Shown: positions 25,816 through 35,727 of the stretch, in pieces
How positions within the stretch are numbered: the first letter of the stretch is position 1
How the letters are laid out: the number at the start of each line of letters is the position of its first letter
From: a virus
Strand: one strand, 5' to 3'
IMG/VR virus record: IMGVR_UViG_3300031997_000620
Coordinates: 19,234 to 83,233 of that record
Length of the DNA: 64,000 nucleotides
Made by a program: the position numbers and the translations under genes
Notes under the pieces: model-generated
What the model was told of the DNA's origin: nothing
Database searches by the model: none
What the model saw: the letters and a program-made list of their open reading frames with translations, nothing else

Positions 25816-26997
25816 TTATGCACCACCCGCGTTAAACTTCAGACCGCCACTAGAGTTAAAGTAGTTTGAACCTACAGAGGGGTTGCCCGGAGTACCCGGA
25901 ACATCACTATAGTTAACGGGGGCTGAACCACCTCCAGCGGGGTTTTGGGATAGAAGACTGTTAGCTCCTTGAGATTCTTGTGAGGGGCCACCATATCCCA
26001 TCATATTTTTACCTGCATCCATCAAACCCCCCCCTGCTCCACCCGTGTATGCTGAGAGCGCACCACCAGCAACCATCATGACGCCCCCGACAATCATTTC
26101 CCAAAGGGCTTTCTTCTTGTTATCCATTGTGATCTTGTATGACTGCATTTGATAGTTAACTGCATGGGGAATAGTAGTTTCCACCATAAATTGACTTGCG
26201 GAATTCATTGCAGACGTATATTGCGCAACTCCTAGCCCATTTGTAAAAGCCTGTGCAGCATTAACGGTAGTTCTCTGGTAGTCACGAATCCACGATTCGA
26301 ATTGTAGATTTGCCTGCCACATTTGCTGGCCGACTTGGCGGTTCGTCATTTCGATTGCTGTCATATTCTGGGCATCAGCCATTGCTGCCCTCCGAGCGGT
26401 GCCACCTTTTGCCATTCCGTTTTTAATCATTCTTTGTGATTCCCGAAGAGTCTCCGCACCTGACTCAATAATGGGGTTCTTAATGGACTGCTCCATCGAT
26501 TGACGGAAGGGGCTCGTGGGGTCTGTAAGCCCTTGCGCCTCTGCTACTTGCCGAGAAATGATCTGAGCTACGGGCATCTGGGAAACTACTTGAGCAAACT
26601 TTTCCGGATTTAGGAAGGATGAGGTAGACTGCTGTCCCTCTCCCATAACATTTGCGCCTTTGGGGCCTGCGGACTGGTCCGAATATGCTCCGGTTTTAGT
26701 ATCAAACATGCTCCCAGCTTTGTAGTTTAAGCCCCCTCCCAACAGGCCGCTAGCACCAGCAGAAGTGCCTCCTGCCCCATAAGCTGATGTTACTCCACCA
26801 TACCCAGGCTGTGCAGCCCCACCTACCGGAGAAGAGTATGTTCCCGGTTGACCGAGCATCCCCAGAACTGCCGTGTTGGATTCGAAGGCATTTTGATTCC
26901 GGGTGAACATGTCTTGAGTTGATTCAAAGGACTTTTGCTTTGCATACTCCATCATCCCCTTGGCTTGGGATATCGCTTTCTTAGAAGATTTACCCAT
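25816..26997 (-). CDS. Gly/Ala-rich virion-type protein
   Basis: The 393-residue product has a lysine-rich start (MGKSSKKAISQAKGMM), a glycine/serine/tyrosine-rich linker (about 55-110), a helical core (residues 120-280), a hydrophobic MIVGGVMMVAGGALSAYTGG stretch near 300, and a Gly/Asn/Ser-rich tail. The hydrophobic stretch could insert into a membrane. It is the first gene of a three-gene unit that follows a late-promoter motif at 27028-27041. Likely an internal virion protein; no family recognised. Confidence 0.55.
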   Translation of the reverse strand: MGKSSKKAISQAKGMMEYAKQKSFESTQDMFTRNQNAFESNTAVLGMLGQPGTYSSPVGGAAQPGYGGVTSAYGAGGTSAGASGLLGGGLNYKAGSMFDTKTGAYSDQSAGPKGANVMGEGQQSTSSFLNPEKFAQVVSQMPVAQIISRQVAEAQGLTDPTSPFRQSMEQSIKNPIIESGAETLRESQRMIKNGMAKGGTARRAAMADAQNMTAIEMTNRQVGQQMWQANLQFESWIRDYQRTTVNAAQAFTNGLGVAQYTSAMNSASQFMVETTIPHAVNYQMQSYKITMDNKKKALWEMIVGGVMMVAGGALSAYTGGAGGGLMDAGKNMMGYGGPSQESQGANSLLSQNPAGGGSAPVNYSDVPGTPGNPSVGSNYFNSSGGLKFNAGGA

Positions 26998-27027
26998 ATT
27001 TCGAATACTCCATGAAGATAGGCTAGT

Positions 27028-27041
27028 CCTATTAAATTATC
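27028..27041 (-). promoter_or_regulatory. Late promoter motif copy
   Basis: On the minus strand this reads GATAATTTAATAGG, preceded by AAAAAGGT. It sits 31 bases ahead of the gene starting at 26997 in a 69-base gap. The same core recurs upstream of six other late units. A matching -35 box is not evident, as in late promoters of T4-like type, so a phage-specific factor is possible. Confidence 0.6.
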
Positions 27042-27066
27042 ACCTTTTTGAGACTAATAAACATTC

Positions 27067-29193
27067 CTAGAACGGCGTGCTATCTGATCCTGCCCCTGCA
27101 CTGGTCCCAGCAGGGTCCGTAGGACGATCATCTTTCAGCGATAGTGTTAATTGCGCCAAAGTTTTTGATGAATTTTCAGTTAAACTAATAGGATACCCTC
27201 CTCCCAGGTCAGTACAAATATCTCCTTTATCAATAGGAGAAGGGTTTTGTCCAAAGACCCACCAATGAGCTAAACTCGCACCTTCAGTATAATCCCCACT
27301 AGATGTTCTTAAATCTTGCCCAGGAGTTTGGGATAAGTGTAGAATAGCTGCATCACTTAAAACTCCATCCCACATGGCCGTCCAATACATTCTCATATTT
27401 TTAATAACTGAGTGTCCTAATCCATCACTATAGTCTGTTACATATCCAGTTGCAGCGGATATTGTTGTTGCTAAAGAATCAACAATCATATTGTCACTTG
27501 TGAACCCCGTCCCATACCCCGAAGGGACAACATTTCCATCTAAATATCCTAAATACTTACCTTTAGCCGCAGCCGGAACTGATGCACTCGGACCCATTTG
27601 CCTTGGAGTTAGGCGTTGTCCATTCCAAAAACCAGAACATTTATTCACTAACCCCTGAGCGAGTGGAGTAGTAGAAAACCAAGTCCATTGAGGCTGATCT
27701 TCAAGGTCAGAGTCATAAGTTGCCACAATAAAAATCCACTTTCCACTAGCTTTTACATACAAGTCATCCTCAACTTCATTAGGCTGTCTATCTTGGAGCC
27801 AGCCATCTTTAAATGCACAGCTAAAAAGTTTTCTTGCAGAATCAGGTTTTCCACCTCCGGATGGAGATATAGATCCTCCAACCATTGATATTTCTAGATT
27901 TTGTATACACCTACCATATGCAGGAATCCAAGTCGGATAAACTCCTTCTCCATATGTAAACCCTCCTCCTAAGGTATTTAGAGATATTAGAAAAGAACCT
28001 CTAGTTGCCTCTCCTAAAACTTTTGGCCCTCCAATGGGGTCACTAATAATTCCATAATATCCTAATCCTGACATTAAAAATGAAAAATTCCACGTTCCAG
28101 ATTGATTAACAGGTATCCCAGCATAGATATTGCTAGTAGGTATTTTGATCCATGTCCCTATTGTAAAAGAACTTCCTGTACCAAGATCTATGCCTCGATT
28201 TGGAGCTGACCCTCCCGGCCCACTGTTAACATTTAAACCTGAGGTTGTTCCTAAATCAATTGAGTTTCCAGAAATAAAAGCTTCCTCACGGACAGTCGTA
28301 AGCGCAGCAGGAATCGACAATAGTGATAGATTAGTTTCCCCTGTGTCATCTTGAGAGTTTGTTATTGCCATGTAGAATTTCGGAACTGTCCCCGCGATTC
28401 CAGGCAAAGCTTCCACATAGAAAGGTTTAAACATCCAAGACAGAGGAGTCATTAACATTCCGCTTCTGGTGCCACCCGTGGGGGTTCGGTCTTCTCCAAT
28501 AATTCCCGCATCATCTAGGTTTGAAAATAATGCTGTTTCTCGAAAACCAATAATTCTGCTCCACAGAGGGTACCACCCATTAATACGAAGATCCATGACA
28601 GGAACAGAATTTTGAAACGCATCAGTGAAGTTTCCTAAGTTTATCGAGCCCCATGCAAAGACCTTATAGTGTGCGGGAGTAGCAATATCCTCAATGACAA
28701 GGTTTGATTTTTGGGTGGGGCCAACACCCGTGCCTTCCAGAAACATGACATCATCTAGAAGGGTGAAATCAAGAACCGTCGAACTATAAGGAGAGGCGTA
28801 ACCTTGTCGAGATACAGACCGGATTTTAACTCTAAATCTACCTGTCCCTCCGATATAGATTCTGTTTGTGAAACAGAATTTAACATCAGTCAAGTTTGTA
28901 TCCTTATTCTTTACCTCTGCTTCATACATTTGCAAAACAGGGCTGTCTACCGGGTGCCATTCTATCTTTGCACTCTTGGGGCCGACCTTCACTGTTAGCC
29001 CTGTAGGCGGGGGCAGGATGGGAGAACGAATTAGAATTCTTCTACCAAGCACGCCAGGATTTGTAGGGGCTCTATTGTTAATAGCTCCGTCGGACAATTC
29101 TCCAATACGGCGGAGAAGATCTTTCTCAATGGGCATAAGCCCACGCATTTTACTAATGCGCTCAGTAAATCTGCTTTTCCTAGGGATGCCCAC
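27067..29193 (-). CDS. Tail-associated protein with FN3-like and LamG-like domains
   Basis: The 708-residue protein starts at GTG 29193 (AGAGGAAG seven bases ahead). Residues about 55-145 form a fibronectin-III-like domain (PPPTGLTVKVGPKSAKIEW to FRVKIRSVSRQGYASPYSS). A later half contains GIDLGTGSSFTIGTWIKIP and a closing LAHWWVFGQNP, reminiscent of concanavalin/LamG sugar-binding sandwiches. The rest is beta-rich. Such parts often occur in host-binding tail proteins. It overlaps the next upstream gene by 14 bases. Confidence 0.55.
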   Translation of the reverse strand: MGIPRKSRFTERISKMRGLMPIEKDLLRRIGELSDGAINNRAPTNPGVLGRRILIRSPILPPPTGLTVKVGPKSAKIEWHPVDSPVLQMYEAEVKNKDTNLTDVKFCFTNRIYIGGTGRFRVKIRSVSRQGYASPYSSTVLDFTLLDDVMFLEGTGVGPTQKSNLVIEDIATPAHYKVFAWGSINLGNFTDAFQNSVPVMDLRINGWYPLWSRIIGFRETALFSNLDDAGIIGEDRTPTGGTRSGMLMTPLSWMFKPFYVEALPGIAGTVPKFYMAITNSQDDTGETNLSLLSIPAALTTVREEAFISGNSIDLGTTSGLNVNSGPGGSAPNRGIDLGTGSSFTIGTWIKIPTSNIYAGIPVNQSGTWNFSFLMSGLGYYGIISDPIGGPKVLGEATRGSFLISLNTLGGGFTYGEGVYPTWIPAYGRCIQNLEISMVGGSISPSGGGKPDSARKLFSCAFKDGWLQDRQPNEVEDDLYVKASGKWIFIVATYDSDLEDQPQWTWFSTTPLAQGLVNKCSGFWNGQRLTPRQMGPSASVPAAAKGKYLGYLDGNVVPSGYGTGFTSDNMIVDSLATTISAATGYVTDYSDGLGHSVIKNMRMYWTAMWDGVLSDAAILHLSQTPGQDLRTSSGDYTEGASLAHWWVFGQNPSPIDKGDICTDLGGGYPISLTENSSKTLAQLTLSLKDDRPTDPAGTSAGAGSDSTPF

Positions 29194-30088
29194 TGGGATC
29201 TTCCTCTGTTAGCGTTGCTCCGCCGGTAGCAGCTTGTGCAGTCTGCGTACCTAATTCTAGGGCATTAAGATGTCCATATAAAATTACTGATGGATAAAAT
29301 TTGTTAATCATAGAAGTATCATGTGCTTCAATGCTAATTTGCAAATTCTCATTTGCTGCCGGGTGTGGGATACAAACAGGTCCAATCTGATATGTTCCAA
29401 GATACCCGGAAGGGTTAACTCCTGCATGTACCGTTGTCGCAGAGGGAGTTACGCTTTTCAAGCTAATGGTAAAAGTAGGAGTCCCAATAACTTCAAGGGC
29501 AGGGTTTCCATAAACCGATAAGTTTGCCCAAGCCATCGTGAATCCTGCCTCGTTAATGGGGATATAGTCAAACTCTGTTCCCGGTCCTCCCATGACTGTA
29601 AAAACAGTATTGTTATTTATGTCGAAGTAGAAAGTCTCTTGAACCCTACCTTTAATGGAAAATACATAAGGGTCAATGATTACCGTCTCAGAAAATGGGC
29701 CTTGAGTTCCGTCTGATCTTAAACCACGAACTCTAACAAATGTTATAGTTGAAAGACCTTCAATGATAGCAGATTGTCCAAAGGTTGAAGATGTAGTGAA
29801 AGATGAAAAATTGGGATGAGTAGAAATGTGAATTTCATAAATTGCTATTCTCTGGTCAGGAAGGGCCTCCCACTCTAGGAGTGCGCCTCGCACTACAGGG
29901 GTAGCTGTTACCACTGGAATTGACAAGTGCTGATTCGGCTTGCGTCTAAGGAACTCTAGAGAGGTGTTTAGATTTGTGATTTCATTTTGATCGTCCATCT
30001 CGGCCAAAGATCGTTCCATTTCACGTTGCTGGCCTGGGGTAAGGCCCGTAAATAGACGAGCAAATTGCCGGATAGTTTGTTTGCCCAT
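29180..30088 (-). CDS. FN3-like virion protein
   Basis: The 302-residue product has a helical, charged first 60 residues (TPGQQREMERSLAEMDDQN), then an FN3-like unit (VRGALLEWEALPDQRIAIYE to TFVRVRGLRSDGTQGPFSE), and a beta-rich C-terminal region. It shares this plan with the proteins encoded on both sides, so the three may have arisen by duplication. Its stop overlaps the downstream start. Role in the tail tip or fibre attachment is inferred. Confidence 0.55.
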   Translation of the reverse strand: MGKQTIRQFARLFTGLTPGQQREMERSLAEMDDQNEITNLNTSLEFLRRKPNQHLSIPVVTATPVVRGALLEWEALPDQRIAIYEIHISTHPNFSSFTTSSTFGQSAIIEGLSTITFVRVRGLRSDGTQGPFSETVIIDPYVFSIKGRVQETFYFDINNNTVFTVMGGPGTEFDYIPINEAGFTMAWANLSVYGNPALEVIGTPTFTISLKSVTPSATTVHAGVNPSGYLGTYQIGPVCIPHPAANENLQISIEAHDTSMINKFYPSVILYGHLNALELGTQTAQAATGGATLTEEDPSGHP

Positions 30089-31107
30089 TACGAATCAAGC
30101 ACGTATTCAAATGACGAGAAATTTCGAATAGTAATGAATGCCCCTACAGCGTTGGGAGCAAGAACAGTAACAAGAGGATCTAGTGTGCTTAACCATCCTG
30201 ACTGCCTAGGCTTCTGAGAGCTTAAACGAGCTTGCAGTTTTATTGCAATATCTCCACTCTGAACTTGATGTAACCGTTGACAAAAAGTCCCAGTTCGACC
30301 TGTGCGGAGCGGCCCAGGCAGAAGAAACGGCCCACGATCAATTGTTCCCTGAATATCATCTCCCAATTGAGTCCCTGTGTGGGCACGCATTCCTTGAACG
30401 TTGTAGTTAGTTACTTGATATGTGTTTCCAATTTGTTTTCCATTTTCTGTCCATCTAAATTCTATATCAGACCAGATAAGGTTATACAGGGGGCTAGTTT
30501 GAAGTTGAGGGCGGATATAAAAGTTGCACATGTAGAAGATAGACCCCCCAACTGCGGGGTGGGTTATGCTCAAAACATCAAGCCAATTATTCCTAGTAGC
30601 TATTCTGGAGACAAATGATCCGTGAGTTCTATTGTCAAATACAGAGGAAGCTCTTGCTCGCAACGCGGCCTGTTCGATTGTTTCAGACCAAGGCCCAACT
30701 TCTCCATCAGTGCTAACTACTCGCAGCCTAAAAAAATAAACAAACCCAGGCTCAAGTTCCGTGAAAGTAAAAACAGGTTCACACGATTGGTATCTGTCGA
30801 AATTGCTAAAATTTCTATAGCGAGAAACGTCTTGCTCATAGAACAGGAATTTTCTCAATCCACGAGGAGGCTTATAGATAAACCGAATTTCATGATAATT
30901 TACTTCAATAATAAGGTCATGAGTTGTAATCTTAGGTAGGAACTCTGTGAATTTCCTGCTGAACGTCTGTTGAACTTGAGCAGCAAGGGAATTGTCCATT
31001 GCTGTGCGTAAGTGAGAAAGAAATAGCTTTAGCTGATTTACTCTACCTGCGGGCCATTGCCGTAGCTTGGTTTCCTGATTCGGAATTGTCCTACGAAATA
31101 TAGCCAT
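30088..31107 (-). CDS. FN3-like virion protein
   Basis: The 339-residue product carries an FN3-like core in its N-terminal part (about 60-150; EVNYHEIRFIYKPP, then VYFFRLRVVSTDGEVGPWSE) and a beta-rich C-terminal region with GTQLGDDIQGTIDRGPFL. It overlaps its two neighbours by one base each, forming a coupled three-gene run behind the tail nozzle-like protein gene. No enzymatic motif. Confidence 0.5.
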   Translation of the reverse strand: MAIFRRTIPNQETKLRQWPAGRVNQLKLFLSHLRTAMDNSLAAQVQQTFSRKFTEFLPKITTHDLIIEVNYHEIRFIYKPPRGLRKFLFYEQDVSRYRNFSNFDRYQSCEPVFTFTELEPGFVYFFRLRVVSTDGEVGPWSETIEQAALRARASSVFDNRTHGSFVSRIATRNNWLDVLSITHPAVGGSIFYMCNFYIRPQLQTSPLYNLIWSDIEFRWTENGKQIGNTYQVTNYNVQGMRAHTGTQLGDDIQGTIDRGPFLLPGPLRTGRTGTFCQRLHQVQSGDIAIKLQARLSSQKPRQSGWLSTLDPLVTVLAPNAVGAFITIRNFSSFEYVLDS

Positions 31108-33716
31108 TAATTGGGGCCTCCTCCTCCACCCGAAACATTTTCAAGGTCAGTTACCGGGAACTGCCCCTCTCTTACGTGGAAGTACAGTCTAAGTGCAGTA
31201 ATCGAACTATCCACACTTAGGTCCGAGTTGGTTAAAGTTATTCTCACATATTCAGATCTCACAGCAGTTCCAAACTTCACCGGCAATCGGAGCAGAGAGT
31301 TGTTGCTTCCAAAGTTAAAAGTTAGGGTTGCTGTATCTGTAGGCTGTGCTTGATCGGGGCCTTTAGCCATATCGATTGTAGCCGTCCAAGTACAAGCGTC
31401 TCCTTTTTGTCGAATTTCTAGATATGTAGGCTCAACCTTCCCCGTTACCCCTTCGGACTCTGCCCCAAGCGGGCCTAAGCGCAAATAGGGAGACTGGAAG
31501 GTAGTAGTGACAGCACTTTCAACGCCTGCGGTACTTGTCCAGTTCTGGGAGGTTGTTGTGATTATTTCCATAATCATTCCATCATCTGTACCAGCATAGA
31601 TATGAAAGTCGCCATTAGAGTCTTCAATCTCTTCGGCACAAATTAGGTTTAATTCGGCAGGAGGAGTTATATTAGACCACCACCCGGTTCGAATATCATC
31701 TACCGCGTACTGGTAATGTAAGATGGAGTCATATACCGGAGGCGTATCAGGAGCAACATCTGCCGCACTAGGATTAAACTGAATTAGGCTATTTCTGGCC
31801 TTGCTATGAGCAGTATGGACATACTCAATATTCGTTCTATCTAGAGCCGCATACTTGTCTCTAATTGGCTCACTAACCTTAGATGTATCATTCAAATCGT
31901 AAAGTCTCAGGCCGTCACGGTCTACGGCATACCCTACAAGTTTTGCGGTTCCACATGCTCGCCGACCTACGCATCCCATATTCTCTATCATTTTGTCTAC
32001 TGCAAAATCTGGGTTATCCCCGATTACTTGCCATTTTCCTGTTTCAGTTTCTACAACGATACCGCTGTAAGTCTCATAGATGCCAGTGATTTTATCGTCC
32101 AACTCAAATGTATTAATGAGAGGCCATGCTTCGAGGCTGTCATCTTCCGAGAAGTAAAGGGTGTTCGGGCTCTGTGCATCTCCAGCCATAAACCCGGTGC
32201 GCTTCCAAATCTTGAAGATACCCCCATGAGGCGGCTCGGAGTTATCAGACGAGAAGTCTCCAGCCTGAGGAGCCGTAACTTCCGAGAGTGAGCCATCAGG
32301 TACCTCGTCTTGGAATGAAGTTTCTACGTTATTCGGCAACTCGGTAAGCTTGAGGAAAATAGTTCCACCAGCCACAGTTCTGTACAGTCTTCGCGCTGTA
32401 ACTTGCTTATCTACAGCCACCGGGATAAAATTGAGATAGAAAGTTCCATGAAGTTGAGCTGTTAACTCTGTAGACTTTGGGCCAGTATTAGATTCAAATC
32501 CATACTTGTTGACGAACGATGTTCTCCATTGGTAGGTGCCAGTGAAAAGACCATTTCCTAGAGCTAAAACGGTAGGAGCACCCTGATCGAATACCACAAA
32601 CTTGTCCAAACGGATGCCCTCAAATATGGTTCCGGTGGCGCTCTGAAACTCAAACTTGAGAAATGTTACGTTACTGTTTGTACCAGCAGGATCGGGATTG
32701 AACGTTCCTAGCTTTCTACCAAATGGGCCGTCTTCATAGCTATTGAAACCTGATTGACCATAGTGTATAGGCCCACCGTTAGCAATAGCGGACGCAATGT
32801 CAATCTTGATAAAGTTCCAGCCTTCGTTTAGATCACCTTTCTGGTAATCGAATCTCCAATAGTTAGATGCGTTTGTTCCCAGGTAAACTGAAAAACAACG
32901 AGCTAAACCTGAAGATGTATCAGGTGTAGCTGTAAATGCGTTGTCTAATTGCCCTCTGGGGATGTACAACCAGAAGGCCACGCGCTCCTGTGAGGCCCCT
33001 CCAATGAGGCCAACAGTTCTTGTATCACGAATCACATCAAATGCAGTTACGGTTTTTTGAATCGAACAAAGGGTGGTTGCTGCGGTTTGATTGATCTGGA
33101 CTGCTGCACCATCATAGGATACGGTAGTGTCATCCGTAACCGTGCAGTTTGAAATTCCCGTTGTCCAAGTACCTGCACTAGAGAAGTCTTCTTTAATCTC
33201 TTCTTGAGATCCGGGAGGCTTGAGCCCCCAATTGCTGATACGAGCCCCGTCATACTTAAGCATTTGGTCGCCCCGACCGATGATGTCGGGGTCATAGTTA
33301 GTCATATAGAGAAATCTATCTAGCTGATCGTAAGTATGAAAAAGTCCGCTTACCCTTCCGCTAGTGGAAGCGGTTCCGGCAGAGGTATTGGGAATATCAT
33401 CTAAAGCTGTTCCGTTAAGCTTCTTTATGTAGGTGCCTGAAGCGATCATGACGTGACGAAGGATAGCTCCTGCAAGGTCTGATGCTTTGTAGAATCCAAT
33501 CCAAGAAATCGGTTTAGCAACCGCGGCTTCTGTATAGGGTGCAGATAGGACTCGACTTGAGCCCTTTAGTTTGGAAGTGGCTCCATAGATATTGAAGAAG
33601 TCAACATTGCTTGCAACCTTTAGTTGCTCGGGAGCTAGGACATCAGTAGAAGATTTGGTATAAAGCCCTGCCCAGTTCTTAAGGTCAACGTAAGGCAGCC
33701 TCGGCCGATCCGGCAT
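31107..33716 (-). CDS. Large tail protein, nozzle/stabiliser-like
   Basis: The 869-residue protein begins DRPRLPYVDLKNWAGLYTKS, then LAPEQLKVASNVDF, the style of the beta-propeller tail nozzle or stabilisation proteins of short-tailed phages, which often start by describing a few residues of a GGLN..-like motif. The middle has FMAGDAQSPNTLYFSEDDSL, GIVVETETGKWQV and a CVGRRACGTAKLVGYAVDRDG stretch typical of these propeller repeats. The C-terminus is glycine-rich. I infer a tail tube/nozzle role because of size, motif style and position beside the adaptor-like gene. Confidence 0.55.
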   Translation of the reverse strand: MPDRPRLPYVDLKNWAGLYTKSSTDVLAPEQLKVASNVDFFNIYGATSKLKGSSRVLSAPYTEAAVAKPISWIGFYKASDLAGAILRHVMIASGTYIKKLNGTALDDIPNTSAGTASTSGRVSGLFHTYDQLDRFLYMTNYDPDIIGRGDQMLKYDGARISNWGLKPPGSQEEIKEDFSSAGTWTTGISNCTVTDDTTVSYDGAAVQINQTAATTLCSIQKTVTAFDVIRDTRTVGLIGGASQERVAFWLYIPRGQLDNAFTATPDTSSGLARCFSVYLGTNASNYWRFDYQKGDLNEGWNFIKIDIASAIANGGPIHYGQSGFNSYEDGPFGRKLGTFNPDPAGTNSNVTFLKFEFQSATGTIFEGIRLDKFVVFDQGAPTVLALGNGLFTGTYQWRTSFVNKYGFESNTGPKSTELTAQLHGTFYLNFIPVAVDKQVTARRLYRTVAGGTIFLKLTELPNNVETSFQDEVPDGSLSEVTAPQAGDFSSDNSEPPHGGIFKIWKRTGFMAGDAQSPNTLYFSEDDSLEAWPLINTFELDDKITGIYETYSGIVVETETGKWQVIGDNPDFAVDKMIENMGCVGRRACGTAKLVGYAVDRDGLRLYDLNDTSKVSEPIRDKYAALDRTNIEYVHTAHSKARNSLIQFNPSAADVAPDTPPVYDSILHYQYAVDDIRTGWWSNITPPAELNLICAEEIEDSNGDFHIYAGTDDGMIMEIITTTSQNWTSTAGVESAVTTTFQSPYLRLGPLGAESEGVTGKVEPTYLEIRQKGDACTWTATIDMAKGPDQAQPTDTATLTFNFGSNNSLLRLPVKFGTAVRSEYVRITLTNSDLSVDSSITALRLYFHVREGQFPVTDLENVSGGGGGPN

Positions 33717-33786
33717 AGCACATTCTCCTAGTTATCAACAACCCTTAACAACAGCAACATGTCCAGCTACAATGTCAGTATCAACT

Positions 33787-34485
33787 CTAACTGTCCCTGT
33801 AATGTGGAACAAACGGCACAATCCCTTGCTGTGACGTAATCCGATCATCAATATACCTAAGCCACTTAATCTCCCACTCACTTCTCCAAGTCATGAACGT
33901 TCTCTGGAGCCCTGCCTCCTGAAGCTCCTCTGCGTGCATCAGTCCAACAACGGTATCTAGTACTAACAGCTCGTCAAAGATTTCAGGGAAGTCCGGATGT
34001 AGGACATCTCCATCATCAACAATCTCTGTGGGAATACCATTGTACTCCATCCTGAGTCCCTGTGATACTGTGATCTGGGGGGCGGGCTCTAGCACAAACC
34101 CACCGCTAATCGGGCGGAAGTGGCAGTAGTAAGAGTCCTGTCCGTAGGCACCCGAAACCGGGTTGCTCTCGTATCGCCGCTCATATCGTTGAATCGGTGA
34201 CACCCTGCCATCAGCCCGGACAAGTTCCAGCTTTAGCAAGCGGGTGAACCCCGGAGGCCACTCGTATCTAGCTTTGAGGGCTTCAATATCTCGGAAGGAC
34301 ACATTCTGAAAGTGTCCCTCATGAGCTAGGTGCAGTTCCGTACAGCGCAGCCGATATTGCGAATTTAGAACCTGTCGAATGAAGGCGTTATCCCAATGTG
34401 AGACAGCTTCGTCGGGCTGTTTGATGTATCTGCGAGTACGGATAATTAGCTGACCTACTGTACGCGCAAGCTGGGCTGTAGCCAT
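33787..34485 (-). CDS. Head-tail adaptor-like protein
   Basis: The 232-residue product is helical at the N-terminus (LARTVGQLIIRTRRYIKQP), with YEWPPGFTRLLKLELVRADG and VSPIQRYERRYESNP in the middle, and an extended C-terminal helix. The order and the small-adaptor length resemble gatekeeper or adaptor proteins located between portal and nozzle in short-tailed phages, and it precedes the nozzle-like gene. Evidence is positional and weakly sequence-based. Confidence 0.5.
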   Translation of the reverse strand: MATAQLARTVGQLIIRTRRYIKQPDEAVSHWDNAFIRQVLNSQYRLRCTELHLAHEGHFQNVSFRDIEALKARYEWPPGFTRLLKLELVRADGRVSPIQRYERRYESNPVSGAYGQDSYYCHFRPISGGFVLEPAPQITVSQGLRMEYNGIPTEIVDDGDVLHPDFPEIFDELLVLDTVVGLMHAEELQEAGLQRTFMTWRSEWEIKWLRYIDDRITSQQGIVPFVPHYRDS

Positions 34486-34487
34486 TC

Positions 34488-35003
34488 TTACTCCTCTAGC
34501 GCCTTAATGCGCGCAGTCCATCCCCGTCCAAATCGTACAGCTCCTCTAATTCTCTTTACTCTTACTTCCCGGTTTGCATTATACCTTTTAGCTAAACTGT
34601 CCTCTCCATGCTCGGCTGTATAATCAAGCACCGATTGAATAGTCTTGGCCCCCATGTTTCCATCCGGTTTGTTTCCTAAGATTCTCTGAAGAGACTTAAC
34701 AGCCGTAGATTGTCCCGACAAGACAGCACTGTCCATAACCGTCTTACCAACTGCACGCGGAAGCTGCTCGCCTTGGATCTTGTTCCAGTATTCTCTTTCG
34801 TAGATCTTTGTAGCGTCTTCTTGAGCTAGGTTTTTGACATCTACGTCAGGGAAGGTGTTTTTGGAAATGCCAAACTTCGTTTCCCCTCCATACTTTTTCG
34901 GGTAATCAACAAGCTGGTCCGTCTCGTGTTTGTAGACGTGCTGAAGCGCCTCTACAAACTTAGGCTTCTCGAACGGGTTTCGCTTTTTCTTCTCTTCAGC
35001 CAC
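34488..35003 (-). CDS. Endolysin, GH108-type lysozyme
   Basis: A 171-residue lysozyme of the GH108/TtsA type. Near the N-terminus YKHETDQLVDYPKKYGGETK with Glu27 as likely acid catalyst, then FGISKNTFPDVDV, IYEREYW, and a second domain with QSVLDYT; the ending FGRGWTARIKALE matches the usual F..GW..R close. It cleaves peptidoglycan for lysis. No signal peptide: it needs a holin or other export. It lies between virion genes, one of the few lysis genes visible. Confidence 0.82.
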   Translation of the reverse strand: MAEEKKKRNPFEKPKFVEALQHVYKHETDQLVDYPKKYGGETKFGISKNTFPDVDVKNLAQEDATKIYEREYWNKIQGEQLPRAVGKTVMDSAVLSGQSTAVKSLQRILGNKPDGNMGAKTIQSVLDYTAEHGEDSLAKRYNANREVRVKRIRGAVRFGRGWTARIKALEE

Positions 35004-35007
35004 TACT

Positions 35008-35700
35008 TTACTCTTTTCTCCACTGCTCGGGCAAAATGAGCCCGCCTTCAGTGTCCGTCAGAGGGCGAACAATCCGACTCTTATTGCCTTGCCCACTAAA
35101 GCTAGTGATGATGTCCTTCGTGGGATTGGTGGCGTTGATCCTTCCGCTCGACATATTGTCCATAGCGCGTGTGAGGAGCCACCTGTTCTCTTCCATGACC
35201 GCATTGTTCAATTCTTGGACATCCGCCTTCTCAGACTCCTTGATCGTGTCTACGCCCTGACGAAGCATCTCGAAATACTTTTTCATTCCGTATTTCGTAA
35301 TGATGCTAGTCTGAAGATGTAGGCGACGAGCAAGGTGAGAAAGGTAGGCGGGTGAGGAGGATAGAACCGGGGCAACGTGACTCCACCCATGCTGATGCAG
35401 CTCCCAGATGTGCCAGAGATTTTCAACGATGGGAGCATTATCCGGTCGCCGGAGTACCCAGCCCCAAACCTCTCTGCTGTGTTCTTCATGAATGTGGAAG
35501 CGAGGGTCTTCAGCCGCGCCCATATACTCATTCATAACGGGATCTGTCTCAGTACGGTAGTCGTGCCAGACAAGATGCAGCCGGTTATCAATGCTTCTTA
35601 GGTCATCAAAGAACCCACCACATAGGTCTACACCCGGCCTAAATTGCCGGAAGTACACGTTCGAACGCGGACGAAAAGTCCTCGGGAGCTTATAGCTCAT
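35008..35700 (-). CDS. Virion-type protein of unknown function
   Basis: The 230-residue product has a basic N-terminus (KLPRTFRPRSNVYFRQFRPG), aromatic-rich middle (VWGWVLRRPDNAP, ENLWHIWELHQHGWSHV), and a helical C-terminal half. It ends four bases before the endolysin gene begins. I recognise no family. Expressed in the same run as the endolysin and adaptor-like gene, so probably a capsid/tail completion protein. Confidence 0.5.
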   Translation of the reverse strand: MSYKLPRTFRPRSNVYFRQFRPGVDLCGGFFDDLRSIDNRLHLVWHDYRTETDPVMNEYMGAAEDPRFHIHEEHSREVWGWVLRRPDNAPIVENLWHIWELHQHGWSHVAPVLSSSPAYLSHLARRLHLQTSIITKYGMKKYFEMLRQGVDTIKESEKADVQELNNAVMEENRWLLTRAMDNMSSGRINATNPTKDIITSFSGQGNKSRIVRPLTDTEGGLILPEQWRKE

Positions 35701-35727
35701 TTTCTATCCTCCTCCCCTTAAGTTAGA

